From Drosophila pseudoobscura (Eukaryota > Arthropoda > Insecta > Diptera > Drosophilidae), in NCBI RefSeq assembly GCF_009870125.1, contig NC_046679.1:12214001-12278000 (forward strand): a stretch of 64,000 nt of DNA, given 5' to 3'. This document shows positions 36,163-47,928 of this stretch, piece after piece. A program made the position numbers and the translations under genes. The notes below the pieces were generated by a model. It did not search any database, was not told the DNA's origin, and was given only the letters and a program-made list of their open reading frames with translations. The stretch's first letter is position 1, and each line of letters starts with the position of its first letter.

Positions 36163-39100
36163 GCACAGCAACCAATTGATACTCAAAATACATAAGGAAA
36201 TCAAACAGAAATCTTAAATGTTGACCATTGACCATGCAAAACGTTGAATGGTAAGCCAAATTTATTTGTCAATTATGTAAGCGGAAACGGAAAAGGAACG
36301 GAATGGAACGGAACGGAACGGAAAGGAAGGAATCTAAAGCTGATCTGTGCGGGAGGCGACACATTATCATGGTTTCAACTGGATACGGATGTTGCAGTCA
36401 TCCCCACAACACACACACACAACACAAAAAGCCAATCCCCAAATGTCGTATATATTGTAGGCAAGAGTACGAGTATCGTAAGAGAATTTATGCATAAACC
36501 AATTGTAATTGTAACGTCTTGTTCGTGGGGCAAGCAAAAGGGTTTCCAAGGCAGCTAGCCAGGAGGTAGACGGTAGACGGTAGTTGGAAAAGCTATTAGA
36601 GATGAGAAACAGTTTTGAAATCGAAGCACTCAAATATTAAACTAAACCTAATCTAAATGTATTTCAAGATCTACTCATACGTATATATGGAATTAGAAAT
36701 TTACGAATTACTGACTGCAATTGTTGGACCTGTCAGACTCTTGTGCCAAAAATTCTTTTGGTGGTATTGCCAACTCCTTTGGCTGCACTCTCTTTGCACC
36801 TGTTTGTTGTTGCATTTAACACACTGATATGTGCACCCCCATATACACACACACACACACACATACTTAACCCACCCGGAAGTGGCTCCGACACTCAGAG
36901 CCGGCGACGAACATTGAAGACATTTTACTCGTACATACTCGTACAAGAGATTTCTGTGCTGCTAACCATCTTACTGTTTTTTATATATAAATACATACTA
37001 TATATATGCGATCTAGTGGATGTCGTTTCGATGTTACCTATGCATAACACTTAGCCAATAGACGTACATGAGAGAACTGTTAAATAGAATGAAATGGGAA
37101 CGGAAACGGAAATGGAATTTAATCGATATTTACATGAAACTTATCTGCAAATATTTATCTACGATGTACAAATCTGTGCGTTTGATCCGTGTTAGTTGAC
37201 TTTGAAGACATGCATTACAGCAAGCCCTAATCTTAGACAAGCAGTTTTAAACTAAACTAAACTAAACTAATTCATTGATTATACATGCTAAACTAATGTT
37301 AATTTATTTATAACCATTCGGAGAGTCTCGAACTGGGCGACTGGGCAGCTGATCGAACCAATCTGTTGTATTATACGAGTAGTTAGCCCTGACGAAGATG
37401 ATGGTCCGGATCCAGCTGAGGTTTTCGTGTTTGTTATCCAGTCTATACGATATACCCCACATACGATATACAGGCAGACAGACTCTTCTTACCGTGTAAA
37501 TATGATTGATGATTCTCCCACGATTTCTGCTAGTTAATGTATATTTAAATTCAATTCTTTTGTAATTTGTTGTTGTACATTGATTGCCAAATCCCCGATG
37601 TTGGTGCGCGCACACACACAAACACACACACACAAACACACACACACAAAAAAACACACACATGAAACAAACATCTAATTGCCTAAAGAATTAATGCATA
37701 AATCTATGAAATATATATAGTTATATATATTATACACACATATTCATAATATTTATTTGTTCTACTTCTTAACATGAAATGTTTAGTAATTATTATTAAT
37801 TATTATTAATAATGCTACATCAAATACTGCCCCCGACTTAATGTTTGTTTAATGTTTATTTTTAACGCTGTTTTGTTAAACAAAAAAAAATTTTAAGAAA
37901 TTTATCTATATATGATGTGATAACTATAGTAAAACTAAACATACGCACACCCACACAAAAACACACACACACACACACAAACATTACAGATTGAAATTAT
38001 GTTAATTAAGCTGGAGAATTGAGGGAAGGTTTTTTTTAAAAAAACGTTCTATAATTTGTGTGGTACGCAAAATGGTGCTAAATCCAAATATACTTTAAAT
38101 GCGCGGAGGCGACGGAACGAGAGACGACGAAGGAACGATAAAGTATCCCCCCAAGCAGACGACGGTTGGGTGGCAGGAGGAACAGTGTAATAGGAGCGTG
38201 TAGAAGGAGAGCTTTCTCCGAATCGTATCGTATGTGCAATATGACTAGTTTTCGTTTTCGTTTAAGGTGCAAGCGGGGAGAATAGGGAATAGACGAGAGG
38301 CCACAGCAGATTATTTGAAAAGCAAAAAACAAAAACAAAAAAAAGAGATCTAATTGTATATAGTATAAAGCGGTAAGCGGTGCTTGCCCCATGCACTCGA
38401 CTCGTTGTGCCCCAAGTGCAGCCAGGACTTGGTCGGAGGTCCAGTGCTTGGTGCAGACGCCGCTTGAACACTAAATAAATGTTAGCATATCACCATGAAT
38501 ATGATTATTATGGTTAAATAAATATATGTATATCTGATATCGGAAGAACCAGGCGGAAGAGCAGCTAGTTAATGAGAACTTTTCGCTACAGTTTCTGTGT
38601 CTATTTACAATAAATGTCATAAAGCCTATCAAATTATCGATCACACACACACACACACATCAAATCAGAACTCACCCACACACACACACACACACACTAG
38701 CATATTTATTTGGGAGCCCGTGAGACATTTGAATCCTCTCTCTCTTTGATTTTTTGATTTGGATTTCGATTTCGATTTAGAACTTGACTTTGATTTCGTT
38801 TAACCAATTTTAACAGCATTTTGCAGTCGATGAAGAGTGGTTCGAACCCTTAGTTTTAAGGACGTGCTAGTTTGAATGTAAAACCTAGTTTAATCTAATT
38901 TTTGTATTAATAAATGCAATACAAACTATTTTTAGTTTTATTTATATACAACAAGAACAGCAGCAGCAACAACAAAATATAAAAAAACAAAGCGAAAACG
39001 CAGGAAAAAATAAAAAAAAATGAAAATCAGATTAATTAACGTTAAGCAAATTGAAGCAAGTCCAGAGAATGCTTGCAGCATTTGTTACAATTTATACATA

Positions 39101-40843
39101 AATATATATTACAATATTTTTTAAAACGATTTTTAATAAACATTCTATCCATTATGGCAGCCTTTCAATGAAAGAAATTGAAATTGAAATTGAATTACTA
39201 AACCCCAGAATAAACCCTAATAAAAACATATAAAAAATATAATAAAAACTGAAGAACAGCCAGATGAACCATATACACCTACATACATACATACCTACAT
39301 ATACATAACAGACAGGACAAACACACACACACACACGCACACACGCGCGAGAAGAATACTCGTAAAACATAAATAACAAATGAAACAGAATCAAAACTAA
39401 ATCAAATAAATTGAATTTTATGGAAACAAAACGAAATGGTGATCACTTTTCTTTATTATTTTTGTTTCTGATCCTCTGACTACGAATCCTGTTCTGCTGT
39501 GCGCCTTGAATTGTGCTTCCAAAGACGTTAGGGGTGCCCATGAAAAGTCGAACCTAGAGTCTAAGAATAAACGAGTATATGCCAATACACACTCACATGC
39601 ACACACAGACATGCGCGAGAAAACGCACACACTCACACAAACACATACACAGAAAATTTTCAAACCTCGGCCCAATTTCCTGTTTTTTTTTTTGTTTTCT
39701 ATTCTAATTTGAATTTGTAAAACTCTTTTTAACTTTTACGAATATCTTAATTTTACCAACTAAATATATATGTTTTTAAGATTTATTATGTATGCAATTT
39801 TACCTTGAGTTTCAGCCCAAAAATTGGTTATGTTTAAGCCAGATGATTCATCGCACAAACGAGTTACACCCAAAAAAAAAAAAAAAGAAAGAAAAAATGT
39901 GCGAAAGAGAAGAGCCCCTACAGAACTTGTTCTTACGCCTAGACTCGTACAAGAATTGTTTGCTACAAATATATATATTATTACATATAACTGAATATAT
40001 CATAAATACACCTCTATGTATGCGCCGATTGTGACTAATTTCATTTGTATACAATTTAAAAAAAAATACCTGAATATAAACAAAAAATACCAACTTAAAA
40101 GGATTCTGCAGGAACAAACGGAGGCATTTTATAAGTTAACTATAACGAATAGTAAATTATACAGTGCGTTTGGAGAGTATACAACAGTTGGACAATTTCA
40201 GAAATTCGGAATTCCCATAAAATCCACGAACAACAACTGTTGCCTACTTTTGCAGCGCACTGTTTGACTATAAATATAATATAAATGCTTACTTTGAAAA
40301 GGCAGGTAAATTATGCATTATACTTTAAAACGAAATTAATATTTCACTTGCACGTTGGAATATGTTGGAGGGACCCACAGATCAGCTCCGATAAGATAGG
40401 ATAAAGAGCCATGAGTTTCCCGTTATTCACGATCTGTTGCCAAATATCTAATTGTATCTTTTTCTGTTGACCTAAGTTGCTTGATTGTAGTTAGACCAGT
40501 TTGTTTGAGTTTTTTTTTTTAGTATTTTTTTCTTAGTTTGATATTTTTTTTATTACGCCGCCTAAGTATATTATTTTTTGCTCACAAAAAGGAAATTCTA
40601 CCTCTGTCTTATGCCATATGTCTCTCTCTCTCTCTCTGTCTATCTATCAGTCTGTCTCTCTCGCTCTCTCTCTCACACACTCACTCTCACACTCTCCTAT
40701 CTCTGTCTATTATACGAAAAACCAAAAATTGAAACCAAAAAAAATACCAAAAAAAAACCGAAATCTATTTCTCTGGGCTGATTTTCGTCCCGCTCGACGG
40801 GCTGTTGTGTGTCTGTTCTTCTCTTTCTCGTTCTCGACCACAG
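36163..40843. other. fru: fru 3' UTR/intron before last finger exon
   Basis: No coding sequence is supported. The part after 36163 is likely 3' UTR of the second C2H2 isoform. It has GGAAC repeats at 36299-36322, CA tracts (36843-36863, 37608-37665, 37963-37980, 38642-38697, 39321-39350) and CT runs (40620-40675). AATAAA words occur at several places, for example near 38474, 38517 and 39134. The acceptor TTCTCGACCACAG ends at 40843 after a good pyrimidine tract. Confidence 0.8.
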
Positions 40844-41346
40844 GCACCAGCGCTCGGAACCACCTCTCGACACCGCTCTCGACCTCCTCGTCGGCCTCGC
40901 CGCCGCCGGCCGTCTTCGGCATGCACCTGTCCGCGGCCCTCAAGAGCGAGTACCATCCGCTGCACTACATACGCGCCGCCGGCAACGGCCACAACAATCC
41001 CGCCGGAACGCCGCCTGCGCACGGATACAGCGCGGCCCAGGCCGCGGCCGCCGCCCTGGGTGGCGCCTCGACACCCACCGGCGCCGGCGGGGGTGGGGGC
41101 CACAACTCACATCACACCATGTCCTATCACAACATGTTCACGCCGTCCCGCGACCCCGGAACGATGTGGCGCTGTCGCTCGTGCGGCAAGGAGGTCACCA
41201 ACCGCTGGCACCACTTCCACTCCCACACCGCCCAGCGGTCCATGTGCCCATACTGCCCGGCCACCTACAGTCGGATCGACACGCTCCGGTCGCACCTGCG
41301 CGTCAAGCACCCGGATCGCCTGCTCAAGCTGAATTCGTCCATTTAA
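40844..41346 (+). CDS. fru: fru third C2H2 3' exon (probably type C)
   Basis: Acceptor CGACCACAG precedes 40844. The first two bases complete the shared Gly codon (GTSARNHLSTPLSTSSSASP); the stop is TAA at 41344-41346. The 166 residues contain a Ser/Pro/Ala-rich start, FGMHLSAALKSEYHPLHYIR, an Ala/Gly-rich section, YHNMFTPSRDPGTMWRCRSC and the C2H2 pair (CRSCGKEVTNRWHHFHSH; CPYCPATYSRIDTLRSHLRV), ending LLKLNSSI. All finger ligands are intact. The first finger resembles that of type A (NRWHH), consistent with origin of the alternative ends by exon duplication. The common-start isoform would be about 659 residues. A 50-codon open frame follows the stop (listed next). Confidence 0.92.
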
Positions 41347-41499
41347 GGGCGTGGCCGGGGCCACCATCCGGGCCAAAGCAGCTACCACCAACGCCACCAT
41401 CACCCCCAGGAACGACAGCCACAGCAGCAGCAACAGCAACAGGATTACTACAACAGCAACTATAGATACAGATTCAAACAGAGCGAAAGATTCGTGTAG
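41347..41499 (+). other. fru: In-frame 50-codon extension after fru TAA stop
   Basis: After TAA 41344-41346 the same frame continues for 50 codons to TAG 41497-41499. It reads Gly/Arg/His-rich (GRGRGHHPGQSSYHQRHHHP), then a Gln run, then DYYNSNYRYRFKQSERFV. It is shorter than the extension at 35521 but similar in style. It may be decayed former coding sequence, readthrough product or chance in CAG-rich DNA. Confidence 0.3.
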
Positions 41500-43302
41500 A
41501 TCGCTGCTCCTCTCCAAAGTATAGGATGTCATTTTTCCTAGGGTTCTCGCAATTCGTTAGAGGATCTTCTTGCATTTAGTCGTCTGTACATTGCCCCAGA
41601 CCCATCCGAGCTACCCAAGCAATAACCCAAACTAGTAGAACCGAAGATGCTAAAACTTAATCCTACGGCAGGCCAACAGCTGCGCTACGCATAAACATTA
41701 TAGCGATAATGCTAACACTAACTATAGCTATTGATAAACTTTGAAAGATTGTCCTTCTAACATGATCCCATCAACTTATAGATACTATATATACCAGGCT
41801 ATATGAATGTGTATAACTAAACAATATCAACCAGGAAAGGTTTCAGTTGCTAACTAAGGGAGGGAGTTCCCCCGAAACACGACGGGGACAGAACAAAAGG
41901 AGTTCAAGTAGAACGGATGTAACCATATTCTAGGGGTACAACAAACCAACTTTAAGGTTTCTAAATGTTGTTTCCTAACTAAAAGTAGTAACTATTATAA
42001 TGAAGAGGAGTCGCAGCAGAGAAAACACTAGGTTGATTCAGTAGGCGTTACTTTGTTGGAGAGACCAACACACCAACAACAGCAACAAGAACTACCACAG
42101 TCACCCACAACTACTACTCATATAAAGGTCACATTAGAGCTTAGTTTATCTTACTATATATATACGATACGATGTAATTTTAACAATACGTTCTGCGGAG
42201 TATGCGATGGGGCTACTCAACCAACTACAAAGAAATTTTCATATACCTCAAATGCATTTCAGTTTTATTGTTGATTGCTTAATTTTAATCTATGTAATCG
42301 TTAGCACTTTATACATATTATTTCAATCTTTTCCGATTGTGTCTAGCTAATAGTTCTCCAAAGTTATCCTCTGTTTTTTTTTTTAGTTTGTTCGATCTGT
42401 TCCCCTCAAATTTCTGATTTTATCGTGTCCGTTAAGTTTAAGTTCTTTAGGCTTAGGTTGAACCACTTGAACCACCTCACTTTTTTTGTTAAGCTTTGTT
42501 TATATTTATGGTCAAATGATTATTTAGTTAAAGTACACAAGAATACATATAGAAATGAGAATGGAAATCAGATGATATGGGAAGCTAAAGTAACAAAAAA
42601 AAAATATTAAAAAAAAACCATAAAAATTATGTTTTGAAATTCTTTAAATTTAACTGTCTGCTCAATCGGTACAAAATTGGAAAATATTCGTTGTAATTTT
42701 CAATTTACATATATTTAACGACTTCCCGGCTTCTTGGATACGTCCCCGCAGAGACGGCAAAAGTAATTAATTTTAAACATTTTGTGATAGACAAAATTAT
42801 GTTTCGGCGCAAAACAAGTAGGCAACAAGCAACAAGCTATAATATAACAAAATAACATATAAAATTCAATGTGATATTTTCGGCACAAAACTTTACATAA
42901 AAACTTTTGAAAAAAAATAATAAAAAAATGGCAAATGAAAAGGAGAGGCAACATTTGGCTAAGGTTGCTGCCCCTTTGGACATTTATCTAGGTGAAGATT
43001 TTTGTTATAGATTTATTCAAAATTGTTATCTTTCGGTCCAAAGCACAAAATGTATAAAATTATTTCTAGTTAACCCTTCCCCTAAATTTACTTTTACCTT
43101 AACTTTAGACCCTACATTTTACATACATACATACTTGATTTCCTAATTTTAAGTTCCGTGCTCTGTTTCGTTGTACTCGTATGCATGTGTGTGTGTACTG
43201 TATACATATATTTGCGAGAAAATATATACATACATATGCGCGCAAGATGATAATTTTATTTAGTTTTACGTTGATTTAGTTGCGACACTTTAAGCCAATA
43301 AA
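41500..43302 (+). other. fru: Probable terminal 3' UTR of fru
   Basis: AT-rich, with no coding sequence. AATAAA at 43297-43302 (inside GCCAATAAACTACTG) is a plausible final poly(A) signal; earlier candidates also exist. The next gene, the V-ATPase subunit, converges from the other strand and has its own signal at 44499. Confidence 0.55.
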
Positions 43303-44498
43303 CTACTGAAAAACACACACAAGAAAACTGAAACAGAAACAGAATCACCACAACACAGCACAGATGTTAAGGCAAATCACTACTACACACAGATTTATGT
43401 ACCAAAAATGTAATAAATATGAAATTATATAAAAAAAAACCACAAAAAAAGAAAGACCAGCAGAAACCAAAAGAAAAGTAGAGGAGCGTAGCTGGATTTT
43501 TTTAAAATCTTTATCCCCTACATACCCGTAAGCATACGAACATATATCGAACACAAAGTATTTTTATACATCATTGTAATCGGCTAATTGAAGGGCAGGC
43601 AGGGCCCTACTCCGGCGGACGGAGTGTGCTGAAGAGCTGGGTTTGCTCCGTGGAGTCCACCACTACCATCGTGCATCGCAGGGAACCGCAACGACAACAA
43701 CAACAACAGCGAGTTGCAACTATTTTTTCCGCTCTACATTTACAAATTCGATTAATCAATATGCAAATATACAGCCATACAGCCATACTCGTACAGCCAC
43801 AATGGCCCATGCGTTCAGTGGCAAATATTATCAACACTTTTTCGTCGTCTACCAGTTTAAATAAATCAATCCATTAAGATATATATATATATAGTATATA
43901 TATTTAAACAGGCAAATATATATTTCAAATTATTCAAGCTAAAATCAAAATATATAATTCACTAGCAGCATTTAAATGTCAAACAACCAACAAGTAAAAC
44001 CAAATAAAAATTTATGATTATTATTATTACATATATCAATAACACTCGTTTCATGTTTGGCCCTTCATGACCACGTCCTTACTTGGAAGCACAATTCAAA
44101 TCGTTAGGTTCGGCCTGGGTTCGGGGGGAGGTTTTCGGGTTTGTCGGGGAACTCTTCCATTTCATTTTTCAGTCAACACACGGATCAGTGGATTGCTTTG
44201 ATTTTAATTGAAAGAAGTAAGTAATTGGAGTCTTTTGGTAAGTTAATTCAATCGAGTGCCGTTCGAGCCATTTGCTTTTGTTGTTACAGGATTTGGCTTG
44301 CTCTAACAATGGACGGGATATTAAGGTAACAAAACCTTGGTCATGGAAATTACTTAACAACAACACGAGGGCTGTATTGAGACCACGCAAATAAATGGCA
44401 AATAAAACCTTTGAAACCCCTTAAAGACCAACAGCTATGGTTCAATTTTTTGTATTGCTAATGATAAAAAAGCAGCCATTGTTAATTCTGGAATGCTT
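43303..44498. other. Convergent intergenic region
   Basis: The region lies between the probable 3' end of fru and the 3' end of the V-ATPase gene. It is AT-rich with a TATATA run at 43879-43905 and no supported gene. Confidence 0.7.
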
Positions 44499-44504
44499 TT
44501 TATT
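44499..44504 (-). terminator. Poly(A) signal of V-ATPase subunit a gene
   Basis: AATAAA on the minus strand, 53 bases beyond the stop codon at 44557-44559. Confidence 0.6.
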
Positions 44505-44556
44505 ATTGGACCTGTTGGCCCTTTTAGATTAGGAATACTTTTCGTATGTACCCTTT

Positions 44557-47273
44557 TTAGTCATCATCGACCACGGTCAACAGGTCTTTGAAGCAGAAGG
44601 GCGTGAACGCATGACCTGCTCCCGTATAGAACTTGCTCATGAACTCCACCCAGTGCAGGCGCAGGGTGTGCAGGAAGGCAGACAGACCCTCCATCATCAC
44701 CATGATGGCGATGGTGAAGAACTCCCAGACGGCGAAGATGATGAACAGCCCAATGGCTCCGGTGTAGCCCTGCATTTGCAGGCCCATCGCCAAGACCATG
44801 GTCCACAGCACCTCCGAGAGCTCTGCAAGGAATATTTCAATAGATTGCTGACCCAACTCGGATACAGTTTGTGGGACTTACGAGCATGGGCCAAGGACAG
44901 GGCCCAGAGACGGAGATAGGAGGCTGTGTGGGAGATGGTACTCAGGATGTACTCGATGGTGTGGATAGCCTGGTGTATCCAGATCTCGCTCATCGGCTCG
45001 TCGTCCTCATTGTGGCCACCGGACTCGTGGGCCTCGGCCACTTCCGTGATGATTACTTCTTTCCCAGTGACCTCGATCTTCTCCACGATTTCATCGACCT
45101 GTATCACGAGCTCAGCGGGCTAAGGAATAGAGTTGATGGACCCTTCCTATAACTTTCTTCTGTAAGGAGCTAATCGAATAACTCACCCTGTTTCGGCGCT
45201 GGTACTTGATCCAGAGGGGCTTGCCGACCAGAATCCATGGAATACAGATGATGGCCAAGAACAAGAAAATCATTTCTAGCTCCTTTTGAAAGGAGAACAT
45301 GTTAACTTCACAGCCGGGCACTGCGGTTTCGGTCTTGAACAACACCATGTCGATGAACATAATCAGAACGGAGGGGGCACAGCTCGGGGAGTCAGCCAAG
45401 ATGTCGGTGGTCGGGCTATACTTGACCCACTTGTAGAACATCATGAAGCACATGTAGCCGAACATCAGGAGCAGGAAGAGCACCTGGGGCACGAACTGGA
45501 GGATGATGTATGCGTACTTCTTGAAGAAGACAAAGTTCTCCACCGACATGCACACGCCAAAGGTCATGTGCAGCACCCCGAAGATGATCGACAGCTTCAT
45601 CTTGTACGTGTTGAGGAAGATGATCTTGTTTGAGGCCGACTGCCACACGGGATCGATGCCCATGGGGTAGACTCCGCGAGTGGCGAGTGAGGGGTTCAAC
45701 TGCAGCGTCGGATTGGTAAGCACGGTGGTCCGATTGTAGACGTTCACCCAGTGGGAGCCGAACACATTTAACGACTTCGAGAATATGTCGTTGTAGTGGA
45801 AGCCCGTGTACATGGCGAACAATCCCATGAGAAGGATAATGTAGCGACCCGCAAAGAAGATGTTCCAGATCTCTCCGCCCCGTTTCTTCAAGAGGCGTTT
45901 CTCGTCCAGTACCATCCACAGGCCCAGCAGGAACAGGATGGTGCCGTGGCCCATGTCGCCGAACATCACCGCGAACAGGAAGGGGAAGGTGATGCAGGTG
46001 TACAGGCCCGGGTTCACCTCCCGGTAGCTGCTAATGCCGTAGGCGTCGATCAGGTTCTGGAAGCCACGCGTGAACTTGTTAAGCCTGTAGTAGGTGGGCG
46101 GGTCCTTCTTGGTGTCCAGCACGTTGAGAAAGGCGGGGATAGTGCTTCCCACGGTGGCCGATCCCGCGGCGAGTGCCGCCTCAACCTGCTCCAGCTCCCG
46201 CTTGGGCACCCAGGCCTCGCCAATCAAGCACTTGTTGCCCAGATCCACATTGAACAGGTTCAGGGTGTGGTAGATGGCCTTCATCTTCTTGACCATCGCC
46301 GTCCACTTGGGCAGCTGCTTGCCCACCGCGTTGAGCACGCAGTTGCGGTGGTCCTCCGTCTGGCTGATGATGGCCTTCAGATCGTCCAGGCGCGTGCGCA
46401 CACTCTTCACCATCTCCATGCGCTCCGCGTGCGAGCTGGGACAGGGATACATGTGGGCGTGGAAGCCGGTGCACACCTTGCGAATGCGGGCCTGCAGCTG
46501 GTCGCCCTGGAAGAAGACCACAAAGACGCTCTTGTGCAGGACGCTGCCCGTGCGGGGGTCTGTTAGGGGCACGTCCACTTCTGCGCGGCGGACGAAGACG
46601 TTGCCGCGAGAGATGCGCCAGAGCATGCGCTCGAAGGCGTATTCCCTTTCGCGATTGATGACGCCGGCCACGAAACCCAGGGTTCCGTTTGACTTCTCCG
46701 GGTCCTGGTGGGTGCCGCGTTTGTTCAGGTCGAAGTTGTGCGACTCCTGGTCCGAGAAGAACTGGTCGGTCCGCTCCAGCACTTGGATCATCTCTGTCAA
46801 CTCGAGATAGCTGGTCTGCAGGTTGATGTTGTTAGCAGCCAGCTCCATGATCTCTGTCTCCGTCTTCTCCAGGTGCGTCTCCAGCTCGATAATGTCGCGG
46901 GGCTTTGGAGCAGGCGGGAAATCGTCCATCAGGTCGAGCACCTTGTGCCCGTCTTTTTCTAGTTCGTGGGTCACATAGCGGATCTTCCGCTCCAGCTCAT
47001 CGCAACGGCGCACCTCCCCGATGAACTTCCGCTGCTGGGCGTTCACGCCCGTGTTCATCTGCAGGGATAAGGATCAGTAAGCACAAAGGACCCTCAATCA
47101 ACTCTCACATCCCGACTTACATCACGAAACTGGGCACATCCCACCTCGCCGAGCTCGGCAATAGTGTCGTAGGCTGCCTCCGGCTGCAGAAACATCTGCA
47201 CCAAGGACATCACCTCGCTGCGGAAGATGCTGTCGGTCTCCTGTTTGGGGCCGGAACTCCACCACTTGGGCAT
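44557..47273 (-). CDS. V-type H+-ATPase 100-kDa subunit a (Vha100 family)
   Basis: Four exons on the minus strand: 47273-47121, 47058-45187, 45119-44882 and 44822-44557, joined at GT/AG sites with phases 0, 0 and 1, giving 842 residues. Subunit a forms the proton half-channels in the V0 membrane sector, working against the c-ring to acidify organelles or the apical lumen. Visible motifs: an N-terminal cytosolic domain ([35 protein letters not shown]), the [16 protein letters not shown] and [20 protein letters not shown] hallmark, several membrane helices, and [20 protein letters not shown] carrying the essential Arg of the proton path. Length is normal (family about 815-855). The start at 47271-47273 fits the family N-terminus. 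Drosophila has several paralogues; this resembles the Vha100-4 group in my memory, but I do not assign a symbol. Confidence 0.93.
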
Positions 47274-47924
47274 TTTAGCTACTTTTTTTATCCTTTTTTT
47301 TCGAGGTACAATTCCGGTGTGGGCTTCGCACCGTTGTGGCGCAGCTGATGAACTGATCGACCGGTCAAGTGACTGCCACGAGGAAGGTTCTTCACAAACT
47401 TCCAGGCTTATCAGCAGTCGTCAAGTCGCCTGCCTTGCATAATTGCTGGATCAAAAACCCGGGGACACGGTGCATAATTGACCGATCCATCAAGTTTTCA
47501 GAACGTCCATCCCCCTGATGATTTGCTGCCCGGCCCTTGTCGATGAATCGCAGTCTTTCCTTATCAGCTAATTGACTTTCTCACAACGACACAGAACGTC
47601 TTATGAACGCTCTATTTGATATAGTGTCGGTTCCGCGTTACAAATTATTTGGAGAATACATATAGAAATATGGCTAGCTGCTCTCTTGGCTGAAATTCAT
47701 CGTTGAAGATTTTATGGAGTACTCCACAGCTGTGTCGCTTGCATCCGTGCTCAAAGATAGATTTGCGTCGGGAGCCGGAGGTACCAAGAGAAACCGCTAA
47801 TATTCATATAAATTTAAGTTCTTACTTGCAAAACATTATAATATATTCTAATCTATATCATTTCTCATATCACCTAGGAATGGTATCGATGATTGACCGA
47901 AACAGCTCTTACTAAGATTGATGG
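47274..47924. other. Upstream region of V-ATPase gene
   Basis: This is about 650 bp between the V-ATPase start codon and the retrotransposon target site. It should hold the gene's 5' UTR and promoter on the minus strand. TTATCAGCTAATTG-like and GATAA-type motifs are present (for example TCCTTATCAG near 47557), which could be GATA-factor sites. No TATA box was identified with confidence. Confidence 0.5.
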
Positions 47925-47928
47925 AAGG
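47925..47928. repeat. Target-site duplication, left copy
   Basis: AAGG directly before the left LTR, repeated at 58286-58289 after the right LTR. Four-base duplications are usual for Ty3/gypsy insertions. Confidence 0.85.

Noticed and set aside
45796..46566. 256-codon plus-strand frame
   Set aside because: Antisense shadow of the V-ATPase subunit a exon 2.
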